A DNA stretch of 16,283 nucleotides. It comes from Pseudomonadota bacterium (lineage in GTDB: Bacteria > Desulfobacterota > JAPLJL01). Under the pieces are notes generated by a model that saw only the letters and a list, made by a program, of their open reading frames with translations, was not told where the DNA came from and ran no database searches. This document shows positions 1 to 5,902 of the stretch, one piece after another (the first letter of the stretch is position 1; each line of letters begins with the position of its first letter). A program made the translations under genes and the position numbers. The stretch spans positions 1 to 16,283 of the forward strand of contig JAPLJL010000186.1 in NCBI GenBank assembly GCA_026388615.1, read 5' to 3'.

Positions 1-12
1 TTTTTTCTTTTT

Positions 13-163
13 GGGGGGAAGGTTTCGCTTCCCTCACAATGAGTTCCGTACCGTTATGCGGGCAGGCTGACCCGCAGGGTCTAGCCCGTATCGATAGAAA
101 CTTAATCGCCGGGTTTTCGCAGCCTGATTTCAGAAGAGTTCGTGTCGCGAGAACCTTCCCCCC
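13..163 (-). ncRNA. Structured repeat/RNA-like element, copy A (compact form)
   Basis: Read on the minus strand, this is a 151-nt element closed by a perfect 12-bp stem (GGGGGGAAGGTT at 163-152 with its complement at 24-13), continued past a one-base bulge by TCGC/GCGA (150-147 with 28-25). Inside, in order, are a small hairpin (CTG/CAG, 133-124), CGAT/ATCG (108-105 with 95-92), a strong hairpin GACCC-TGC-GGGTC (81-69) extended by GGCT/AGCC, and CTCA/TGAG (43-33). The same blocks and helix order recur at 5590-5788 with compensatory changes, which is the reason for calling it. It begins about 40 bp after the acylase stop codon, in the same orientation as that gene. I do not recognise the family. 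Alternatives are a MITE-like hairpin element or an orphan guide-type RNA. The T-rich stretch at 1-12 is cut by the window edge, so the true end may lie outside. Confidence 0.6.
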
Positions 164-183
164 GGGCTTTTGAAAACCCCTAA

Positions 184-204
184 CGTCTCACGTCTGACAT
201 CTCA
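184..204 (-). repeat. Degenerate heptad tandem repeat after the acylase gene
   Basis: On the minus strand three 7-bp units run end to end, TGAGATG, TCAGACG and TGAGACG, and the first three bases of unit 1 are the acylase TGA stop codon. The next seven bases, TTAGGGG, may be a decayed fourth unit. Arrays with the same period but other unit sequences lie at 5466-5493, 14657-14724, 14854-14874, 15240-15253 and 15279-15299. Confidence 0.6.
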
Positions 205-2721
205 CTTAGAATATGGTTTGAGAACCAGGACGTGATTATACTGGCGGAGGACGTTTTCCCTCCGGAAGGGGAGCGGGTAGTTTTTCACCTGGAGCCAGAG
301 GGGGATCATGTCGGCGTAATGCTCGCTGACCGGGTTGCCGGACTGGCCCGAGGAAATCACCAGGAAGGCCGGCTCCTCCAGGCCGAAATCCACCACGAAA
401 CGCATCGCCGGGATGATCCAGACCCGGAAGTCCTTTCCCCAGTCATAGCCGGTGACATTCACGGTGTGGTAATCCCCGCCGGCCGGGAAGGGACCCCGGT
501 CGAAAAGCGGACCTAAAAACCCGGCTTCTGCGGAAACCTCGCTCTGCCAGTGATAGGTATGGAGTTTACCCCATTCCCACCGGGCCGGGTTTTTCCCCAG
601 GCGCTGGACCAGGAAATGGTAGGCGTCGGCGAGGGAGCGGGCCAGAATATCAGGCTTGGTTTCCTTCCGCGGGGTGGTGATATCGTCCCAGAAGGGGCTT
701 TCCTCCCGGCCGAGCAGGTGATCTTCCGGGGCGTTGTAGGAAAGGGAATTGGTCTTGATGAAAGCCTGCCAGGCCGCGCTTTCCTCGGGGCCGAGCTCGT
801 CCAGGAAAATATTCCGGGTGAGAAAATGATGAAAGGCGCCCAGGAGGGCGGCGGAAGCGGAATCCGCCCGCATGACCGCGTCAAACCTCCCGGGGCTCAA
901 GAGCTCGCGGGCGGCCAGGGCTTCCTTTCTCCGGGCGGCTTCCGGGAGGGCGTCGATCGCCTTCATGACCGCCTCGGCCAGGCTTCCCGAGAAAAGAACC
1001 TTCTGGGTTTTATCCGCCATCAGGGAAAGCTGATCGGCCTGGATGGCCATCATGTCCCCGGCGGTCGCGGCTTTCAGCCTGGAGATCAGGGCGCGGACCC
1101 GGTCGGCCCGCTCCGGCCCGATCCAGGTGGAACCGTAGCGGGAGGATTCCTCCCTCGGCAGCGTGCGGTTATTGGCCGTGACCAGGAATCCCTCGGGCGG
1201 GTTTTCGGAATGGGGCTGCTCCGGGAAGGGAAGGTAGCCGTCCCAGTCGTATTCACCCGTCCATCCCGGGGAGGGGAAAAGCCCCAGGCCTTTGAGCCTC
1301 TTCGGATATTGGCCGGTAGCCTGCCAGGCGATTCCTTCCGTGTCGGCGTAAACCATGTTGAGGTAAGCGATATCAATGTCCGACATGGCCTGCCGGGCTT
1401 CCTCGAGGTTGCGGGCGATCCCCAGCCGGGAAAGTCCCCGGGGCCCGGTTTCCCCGTCCGCTTGCGACCAGCGGAGGGCGAGACCCAGGCGGGAATCGAC
1501 GGGCGTCGGGGTCAGGGGGGATTTGGGGCCGGAAGCGATGCCGGCGAGGGCCTCGTTCAGGAGGGGCCCGTGCCGGGTGGATCTGATCACCCTGGTTTCC
1601 GGGGCGCGGCCCTTGACCCGGAAGGTTTCGACTTTTTCGGCGAGGGGCTCGCACCCACCCCGGTATTCGGCGCAGGTTTTACCGTTTTCGGTCCGGAGCT
1701 TTTCCAAAAAGATATCCTGGCTGTCGGCCATGACCATGGTGGCGCCCCAGGCCACCCGCCCGTTGAACCCGAGGTTGACGAGCGGCACCCCGGGGATCAT
1801 GACCCCGGCCGTGTCATACTCCGGGGATTTCAGGTGCATGATCATCCACATGCTGGGAATCGTGAGGTCGAGGTGAGTGTCGTTGGCGACCAGGGGACGT
1901 CCCGAACGGGTGCGGGATCCCGCCAACGCCCAGTTGTTCGAGGCCGGCGCCCCGCGGCCGAGAACCCCGGCCAGAGCGTCCGAGACGGCCGCGAGCCCCG
2001 TCAGGAGGGGCGCGGAACCGGAAAGCTCCAGGCCGGAAAGCTTCCGGGCTTCGGTGAAGGGGATCTCCTCATCCGGGTGAACGGGGAAGAGCCAGGCCGC
2101 CTTTTCCAGTCCCACCCGCTCGGCCAGAGCGAGAAAGGAAAGCTCCTCGGTGAGGTTGACCGAGAGCCCCAGGTTGGCGATCCCGAAGACAGAGAGGCAA
2201 TCCTCGGGCTGCCAGGGGGGCGGCTCAACCCCGGCCAGGGAGAACTCGGGGGGCAGCTTCCCCCGGTGGAGGGATACATATTCGTTCACCCCCTCGGCGA
2301 AGCACTGGAGCGGGTTTTTCAGCTCCGGGGAGAGTGCCGCGTAGGCGCGCTCGGTGAAAAGGTTGGTTCCGATGGTGCGGAGGTAGATATCAATCGGGAG
2401 CATTTTCTTTCCGAAGAGCTCGGCCAGGCGGCCCTGGGCGGCCATCTTAAAGAGCGTCATCTGCCAGAGCCGGTCGGAAGCCATGGCGTAGCCGGCGGCG
2501 AGCATCAGGTCCCCCTCGTTTTTGGCTTCAATGTAAGGGATGCCCAGGTCGTCGCGCCGGATGACCGCTTCTTCCTTAAGACCGGGAAGCGAAAGCGTGC
2601 CGTCGGGCCGGTCGACCGAAGACCGGAAGTAGAGCTTGAGGACGGCGCACCCGGAGAGGAGAATCCCGGCCAGCCCGAGCAGGGCGAAAAAGAAAGGACG
2701 GCGGACAAGCGTATTTTTCAT
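202..2721 (-). CDS. Penicillin acylase family lipoprotein (Ntn hydrolase; penicillin/AHL acylase-like)
   Basis: This 839-residue protein resembles the penicillin amidase (peptidase S45) family, N-terminal-nucleophile hydrolases that cleave amide bonds in substrates such as penicillins and acyl-homoserine lactones. A hydrophobic signal (about 9-24) ends in the lipobox LSGC with Cys25; Ala follows, so outer-membrane anchoring is likely. The family precursor is cut autocatalytically between an alpha part and a beta part whose first residue is the nucleophile. Here that junction is PASNNWALAG, with candidate nucleophile Ser261. The family signatures VANDTHL (about 278-284), GFNGRVAWGATM (318-329) and VTANNRT (514-520, holding the likely oxyanion-hole Asn) are all visible. 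The gene is unbroken. ATG 2721 has AAGG just upstream and puts the signal peptide at the N-terminus. It diverges from priA, and its downstream neighbour is structured repeat copy A. The substrate cannot be told from sequence: beta-lactam, AHL or another N-acyl amide are all possible. Confidence 0.9.
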   Translation of the reverse strand: MKNTLVRRPFFFALLGLAGILLSGCAVLKLYFRSSVDRPDGTLSLPGLKEEAVIRRDDLGIPYIEAKNEGDLMLAAGYAMASDRLWQMTLFKMAAQGRLAELFGKKMLPIDIYLRTIGTNLFTERAYAALSPELKNPLQCFAEGVNEYVSLHRGKLPPEFSLAGVEPPPWQPEDCLSVFGIANLGLSVNLTEELSFLALAERVGLEKAAWLFPVHPDEEIPFTEARKLSGLELSGSAPLLTGLAAVSDALAGVLGRGAPASNNWALAGSRTRSGRPLVANDTHLDLTIPSMWMIMHLKSPEYDTAGVMIPGVPLVNLGFNGRVAWGATMVMADSQDIFLEKLRTENGKTCAEYRGGCEPLAEKVETFRVKGRAPETRVIRSTRHGPLLNEALAGIASGPKSPLTPTPVDSRLGLALRWSQADGETGPRGLSRLGIARNLEEARQAMSDIDIAYLNMVYADTEGIAWQATGQYPKRLKGLGLFPSPGWTGEYDWDGYLPFPEQPHSENPPEGFLVTANNRTLPREESSRYGSTWIGPERADRVRALISRLKAATAGDMMAIQADQLSLMADKTQKVLFSGSLAEAVMKAIDALPEAARRKEALAARELLSPGRFDAVMRADSASAALLGAFHHFLTRNIFLDELGPEESAAWQAFIKTNSLSYNAPEDHLLGREESPFWDDITTPRKETKPDILARSLADAYHFLVQRLGKNPARWEWGKLHTYHWQSEVSAEAGFLGPLFDRGPFPAGGDYHTVNVTGYDWGKDFRVWIIPAMRFVVDFGLEEPAFLVISSGQSGNPVSEHYADMIPLWLQVKNYPLPFRRENVLRQYNHVLVLKPYSK

Positions 2722-2740
2722 GAAGACCTTATTTTCACGG

Positions 2741-2749
2741 ATTATAGCA
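2741..2749 (-). promoter_or_regulatory. Extended -10 promoter candidate for the acylase gene
   Basis: The minus strand reads TGCTATAAT, a consensus -10 hexamer with the TGn extension, 20-28 bases upstream of ATG 2721. Nothing resembling TTGACA lies 16-18 bp further upstream, which is acceptable for extended -10 promoters. Transcription would start near 2734, leaving a leader of roughly 12 nt. Confidence 0.45.
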
Positions 2750-2828
2750 TTATTCGTAATCGCGCCTTTTCTCTTCCACCCGCCTTCGCATAGCCTACTC
2801 CGTTAAAGTAACTACGAAGGCCGAAAAG

Positions 2829-2847
2829 CCACAGATTTTACCCGTGG
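2829..2847 (+). repeat. CCAC...GTGG hairpin, copy 1 of 3
   Basis: CCAC (2829-2832) pairs with GTGG (2844-2847) around an AT-rich loop containing GATTTTACC. It is the weakest-paired member of a three-copy set; the others are at 2883-2909 and 3128-3148. Confidence 0.4.
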
Positions 2848-2882
2848 ATGAATGCCTTTGGCGGGCCTCGCTAGTGTAGTGT

Positions 2883-2909
2883 CTTAGCCACGGCTTTACC
2901 GTGGCTAAG
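2883..2909 (+). repeat. CCACGG-CCGTGG hairpin, copy 2 of 3
   Basis: A perfect 11-bp stem, CTTAGCCACGG (2883-2893) with CCGTGGCTAAG (2899-2909), closes a 5-nt loop CTTTA. No T-run follows on either strand, so it is not a typical intrinsic terminator. Its core CCACGG-TTTA-CCGTGG is shared with 3129-3147. Confidence 0.6.
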
Positions 2910-2927
2910 ATCCTCGGTTTTGATTAG

Positions 2928-3047
2928 GTAGGGGCGGCCTTCCCTGGCCGGTTTTGCCCGGCTCGGGCAGGCCACGGCCGCCCGAATGAGGGAGCCCGCG
3001 GCCTGCCCGAGCTGACGCTCGCGTCGGCCAGGGAGGGGCTCCCCTAC
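2928..3047. repeat. 120-bp imperfect inverted repeat (MITE/REP-like)
   Basis: The left arm (2928-2973) and the reverse complement of the right arm (3000-3047) both read GTAGGGG, then CCCTGGCCG, then CTCGGGCAGGCC in the same order, separated by diverged internal segments. The 26-bp centre is unpaired. Both outer ends are GTAGGGG/CCCCTAC. There is no ORF, so it can only be a non-autonomous hairpin element or an RNA-level structure. A short similar patch (GGGCAGGCC within GCTTGGGCAGGCCCACGCC) occurs at 5838-5856. Confidence 0.6.
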
Positions 3048-3127
3048 GAAAAAAATTATTGTAAAGTTTTTACTGAAACACAATATTAGCTTTGGCGGGT
3101 TCCGCCCGCTGTAAACTCTGTTGAGGT

Positions 3128-3148
3128 CCCACGGTTTTAAGCCGTGGG
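3128..3148 (+). repeat. CCCACGG-CCGTGGG hairpin, copy 3 of 3
   Basis: CCCACGG (3128-3134) pairs perfectly with CCGTGGG (3142-3148) around TTTTAAG. It ends 62 bp before the priA start codon and would lie in the priA leader if transcription starts near 3095. An in-frame TTG at 3121 overlaps it but is unlikely to be the true priA start. Confidence 0.5.
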
Positions 3149-3210
3149 GCTCCACTTTCCATCTTTTCGGATTCGAGGTAAATGTATATGAACATTTTAA
3201 GAGCTGTTTT

Positions 3211-5466
3211 ATGCAGAGAGCCATAACCACAGATAAAGTCCCGGAAAATTCCACCGCCCGGGTGGCGGTGCACCCGATCCATGATCTCCTGGAGTATCTG
3301 ATCCCGGAGAATCTTCGGGCGAAGGTCCGACCCGGGATGCTGGTCCGGGTGCCTCTCGGCAGAAGGGAAAGCTCCGGGCTGGTGGTCGAGACGGGCTCGG
3401 CTTCCGGCCGAAAAGACCTGCGCCCTATTCTCGAGGTTTTCCGGGAGGATCCCGTCATAAATCCCGAGCTGCTCGAACTCTTGAAATGGGCGGCCGGATA
3501 TTACCTGGCGCCGCTCTCCAGCCTGGCCGAACTGGCCCTGCCCCCCGGTCTGGAAAATCCTCCCCCCGGGGAGCCGCGGACGCATCTTTTCCGGATGGCC
3601 GAGGGCCTGGAATGGGAAAAGCTTCTGGCCCAGGTCCTGCACTCGGCCCCGGTCCAGGCGGAGATCCTGAAACAACTCGCCGATTCCCGGGAACTTTCAC
3701 TTTCCGACCTGCCCCCGGAAAAAAGGACCCAGTACCTGCGGGCGTTGCGGGAGATGAAAAAAAAGGGATGGGTGAAGGGATTTTACCGGGAAGAAGAACT
3801 TCCGGCGGGGGCGAGGGTGAAGGATCTTACCCCTGACCAGGAAAAGGCCCTGGCCGCCATCGAGTCGGGGTTGGGAAAAGGGGTTTTCGAGACCCACCTG
3901 CTTTTCGGGGTAACGGCTTCCGGGAAGACCGAGATTTATCTCCGGGCGGCCGCCCGCGCCCTGGCCGCGCAAAAAGGGGTGATTATCCTGGTCCCGGAGA
4001 TCGCGCTGGTTCCCCAGATCGCCGGGAGATTCCGGGCCCATTTCGGGGCCCGGGTGAGTGTGCTCCACTCCGGATTGCCCCGGCGGGAGAGAATAAATTC
4101 CTGGGTCAGAATCCAGACCGGCCTGGCCCCGCTGGTGATCGGAACCCGTTCCGCCATTTTCGCTCCCCTGTCGGCCCCCGGGCTGATTGTCGTGGATGAG
4201 GAATACGACGAGGCCTACAAGCAGGAGGAGGGGGTCCACTATAACGCCCGGGACCTGGCGACAGTCCGGGGAAAGCTGGCGGGGGCCACGGTGATCCTGG
4301 GCACGGCTACCCCCGCCCTGGAATCCTATTTCAACGCGGAGGCCGGCAAGTACCGCCTGCTGAACCTGCCGGTCCGGGTGGACGGGCGCGCCCTTCCCCC
4401 GGTTACGGTGGTGGACCTGCGGACGGCCAACCTGGGATCGGATTGGACCAGAAACCCGCTTTCCCCGTTTTTAAAGGAGCGTATCACCGCCCATCAGAAA
4501 GAGGGGGGAAAGGTTATCCTGTTCCTGAACCGCCGGGGATACTCGAGCTCGATTCTCTGCCAGGATTGCGGCCAGGCCCTCCGCTGCCCCAATTGCTCGG
4601 TCAGCCTGATCCTGCACAAGGCGAGAAAGATCCTGCTCTGTCATTACTGCGGCTTCAGCATCCCCCCCCCGGACGCCTGCCCGGCCTGCAATTCTCCCCG
4701 GGTCCGGATGTTCGGGGTCGGGACGGAAAGGATTGAAGAGGATTTGACCCGGGATTTCCCCGGTCTTTCCTTCCGCCGGCTGGACCGGGATACGGCCCAC
4801 CGGATCGGGGCCCCGGCCCGGATCCTCCAGGATTTCTCCTCCGGCGGAGTCGAGATGCTGGTGGGCACCAAGATGGTGACCAAGGGGCACGATCTCCCCG
4901 GGGTCAGTTTAGTCGGCGTGGTCCTGGCGGATCTTTCCCTGGATCTTCCCGATTTCCGGGCCGCCGAACGAACCTTCGAACTCCTGGCCCAGGTGGCCGG
5001 AAGGGCCGGAAGGGGAGAGCATCACGGGGAAGTGGTGGTGCAGACTTTTCTCCCCGATCACTACGTGATCAACCTGGCCCGGACGCAGGATTACCCGTCC
5101 TTTTACCGGACCGAGCTCGAGTTCCGCCGGAAATTTTTCTATCCGCCTTTTTCCCGGCTGGTTCAGATCCTGGTTTCCGGGGTGAACGCCCGGAGAGTGG
5201 AGGAATCGTCGGAAAAATTTAAGGAAGAATTGGAGGGGAAACTGTCCGGGAAAATCAAGAAAGGGAGAGATATCTTGGTTCTCGGGCCCGCTCCCGCCGC
5301 CTACGCCAAGATCCGGGGGCGGCATCGCTTTCAGATCCTGATCAAGTTCCCGCCGGATTTCCGGATCCAGGCGCCTCTCGCGAAGATCCTGGAATCATAT
5401 CCCCGCCGCCAGCTGGCGGCAGGTGTCACTTTCTCGGTGGATATCGACCCGCAGAGTCTGCTGTAG
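3211..5466 (+). CDS. priA: Primosomal replication restart helicase PriA
   Basis: PriA, 751 aa, is the 3'-to-5' superfamily 2 helicase that recognises stalled forks and reloads the replicative helicase. Visible parts are an N-terminal 3'-DNA-binding region (about 16-60, VAVHPIHDLLEYLIPE), Walker A GVTASGKT (233-240), Walker B DEEYDEAYKQ (329-338), GTATPALESY (364-373), and a zinc module with eight cysteines in four CxxC pairs (450/453, 459/462, 477/480, 490/493). Helicase motifs GTKMVTKGHD and QVAGRAGRGEHHGE follow. Length is close to E. coli PriA (732). I chose ATG 3211 because the family N-terminus begins just after it; the longer reading from TTG 3121 only adds translated hairpin repeat. 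The ribosome-binding site is weak. Oddity: the usual DEEH box reads DEEY. The gene runs opposite to the acylase and converges on murJ. Confidence 0.97.
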   Translation: MQRAITTDKVPENSTARVAVHPIHDLLEYLIPENLRAKVRPGMLVRVPLGRRESSGLVVETGSASGRKDLRPILEVFREDPVINPELLELLKWAAGYYLAPLSSLAELALPPGLENPPPGEPRTHLFRMAEGLEWEKLLAQVLHSAPVQAEILKQLADSRELSLSDLPPEKRTQYLRALREMKKKGWVKGFYREEELPAGARVKDLTPDQEKALAAIESGLGKGVFETHLLFGVTASGKTEIYLRAAARALAAQKGVIILVPEIALVPQIAGRFRAHFGARVSVLHSGLPRRERINSWVRIQTGLAPLVIGTRSAIFAPLSAPGLIVVDEEYDEAYKQEEGVHYNARDLATVRGKLAGATVILGTATPALESYFNAEAGKYRLLNLPVRVDGRALPPVTVVDLRTANLGSDWTRNPLSPFLKERITAHQKEGGKVILFLNRRGYSSSILCQDCGQALRCPNCSVSLILHKARKILLCHYCGFSIPPPDACPACNSPRVRMFGVGTERIEEDLTRDFPGLSFRRLDRDTAHRIGAPARILQDFSSGGVEMLVGTKMVTKGHDLPGVSLVGVVLADLSLDLPDFRAAERTFELLAQVAGRAGRGEHHGEVVVQTFLPDHYVINLARTQDYPSFYRTELEFRRKFFYPPFSRLVQILVSGVNARRVEESSEKFKEELEGKLSGKIKKGRDILVLGPAPAAYAKIRGRHRFQILIKFPPDFRIQAPLAKILESYPRRQLAAGVTFSVDIDPQSLL

Positions 5467-5493
5467 GCAGTAAGCAGTAGGCAGTAAGCAGTA
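5466..5493 (+). repeat. Heptad tandem repeat (RGCAGTA)x4 starting in the priA stop codon
   Basis: Four 7-bp units follow without a gap: GGCAGTA, AGCAGTA, GGCAGTA, AGCAGTA. The first G is the last base of the priA TAG stop. Adjacent units differ only at their first base, so the array can also be read as two 14-bp units. Confidence 0.8.
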
Positions 5494-5902
5494 AAAACCC
5501 CGATAAAACCTAAAAAAGATTTTTGCCTTTCTCGTTTTTCACTAGTTGAATCGAGGGGTTTTCCTTGTTTTTTTGGTTTTTAGGAAGCCTGGGGGTGGGT
5601 TCTCGCGACTCGCACTCTTAGTAACCCAGGTTAAAACAAACTCGATAATAAAGTGTTATTCGATACTGGCTAGACCCGGTTGCCCCGAGCACATTCGTTT
5701 CACTCAGTGTAAACTACGTCGAGGGGCGGGTCAGCCTGTCGCATTAACGGCACGGCACCTATTGTGCGCGGAGCGAAACCCACCCCCAAAAAAGAAAAAA
5801 TAGACAACGACGAGGGAGAAAGGCTTGAGTGTTTTCGGCTTGGGCAGGCCCACGCCTTATTTGTCCCGAGTAAAGCGAGGAACTCCTTACGTATAACGTT
5901 TT
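5467..5902. other. Convergent spacer between priA and murJ
   Basis: This 436-bp spacer holds the heptad array, an AT-rich stretch with complementary AAAACCCC (near 5494) and GGGGTTTT (near 5555), structured repeat copy B (5590-5788) and about 100 bp I cannot assign. ACGT-ATA-ACGT at 5889-5899 followed by five Ts is a very weak terminator candidate that runs into the murJ stop codon. Short ORFs here are translations of the repeat and have no recognisable protein features. Confidence 0.55.
5590..5788 (+). ncRNA. Structured repeat/RNA-like element, copy B (extended form)
   Basis: This is the partner of 13-163, in the same orientation as the upstream gene (priA). A 12-bp closing stem, TGGGGGTGGGTT (5590-5601) with AACCCACCCCCA (5777-5788), is followed past a bulge by TCGC/GCGA. 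Internal hairpins come in the same order as in copy A: TAAC/GTTA (5622-5633), CGATAA/TTATTCG (5643-5662), GGCT-A-GACCC/GGGTC-AGCC around 5668-5736, and GCAC/GTGC (5755-5767). The GACCC/GGGTC helix carries an extra arm of about 45 nt: GCCCC/GGGGC at 5682-5686 and 5723-5727, topped by GTTTCAC-TCA-GTGTAAAC (5697-5714). The first 22 nt after the GG-rich strand (GGTTCTCGCGAC...) differ from copy A at only two positions. Family unknown; no protein gene is attached. Confidence 0.65.

Larger units (their letters stand above)
2722..3210. other. Divergent spacer between the acylase gene and priA, rich in palindromes
   Basis: I see no credible gene in this 489-bp spacer. It holds the acylase promoter candidate, a bulged hairpin (GCCTTCG 2782-2788 plus TAG 2791-2793 pairing with CTACGAAGGC 2812-2821), three related CCAC...GTGG hairpins (2829-2847, 2888-2904, 3129-3147) and a large inverted repeat (2928-3047). 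A weak priA promoter candidate is TTGTAA (3059-3064) with ATATTA (3083-3088), spacing 18. The base pattern is that of dispersed repeats, not coding sequence. Confidence 0.6.

Noticed and set aside
13..163. tmRNA, 6S RNA, SRP RNA or RNase P RNA
   Set aside because: None of the hallmark sequences I know for these (tag reading frame, tRNA-like ends, GAGGAAAGTCC-type core, SRP loop) is present, and two diverged copies argue against a single-copy housekeeping RNA.
550..2793. Very long plus-strand ORF (747 aa) antisense to the acylase gene
   Set aside because: It is Gly/Pro/Arg-rich with no domain, and overlaps a gene with clear catalytic motifs. Long antisense frames are expected in GC-rich coding DNA.
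2883..2909. Intrinsic terminator
   Set aside because: The stem is perfect but no T-run follows on either strand, and it lies upstream of both flanking genes.
3121..3210. Upstream TTG start for priA
   Set aside because: The added 30 residues are translated hairpin repeat, and the PriA family N-terminus begins just after ATG 3211.
3070..3675. Minus-strand ORFs over the start of priA
   Set aside because: They are antisense to conserved PriA sequence and to palindromic repeats, with no recognisable protein features.
5466..5493. CRISPR-like repeat
   Set aside because: Units are 7 bp with no spacers, and no cas gene is nearby.
5546..5803. Small plus-strand ORF of 85 aa
   Set aside because: It lies across structured repeat copy B and its composition follows the repeat, not a protein family.
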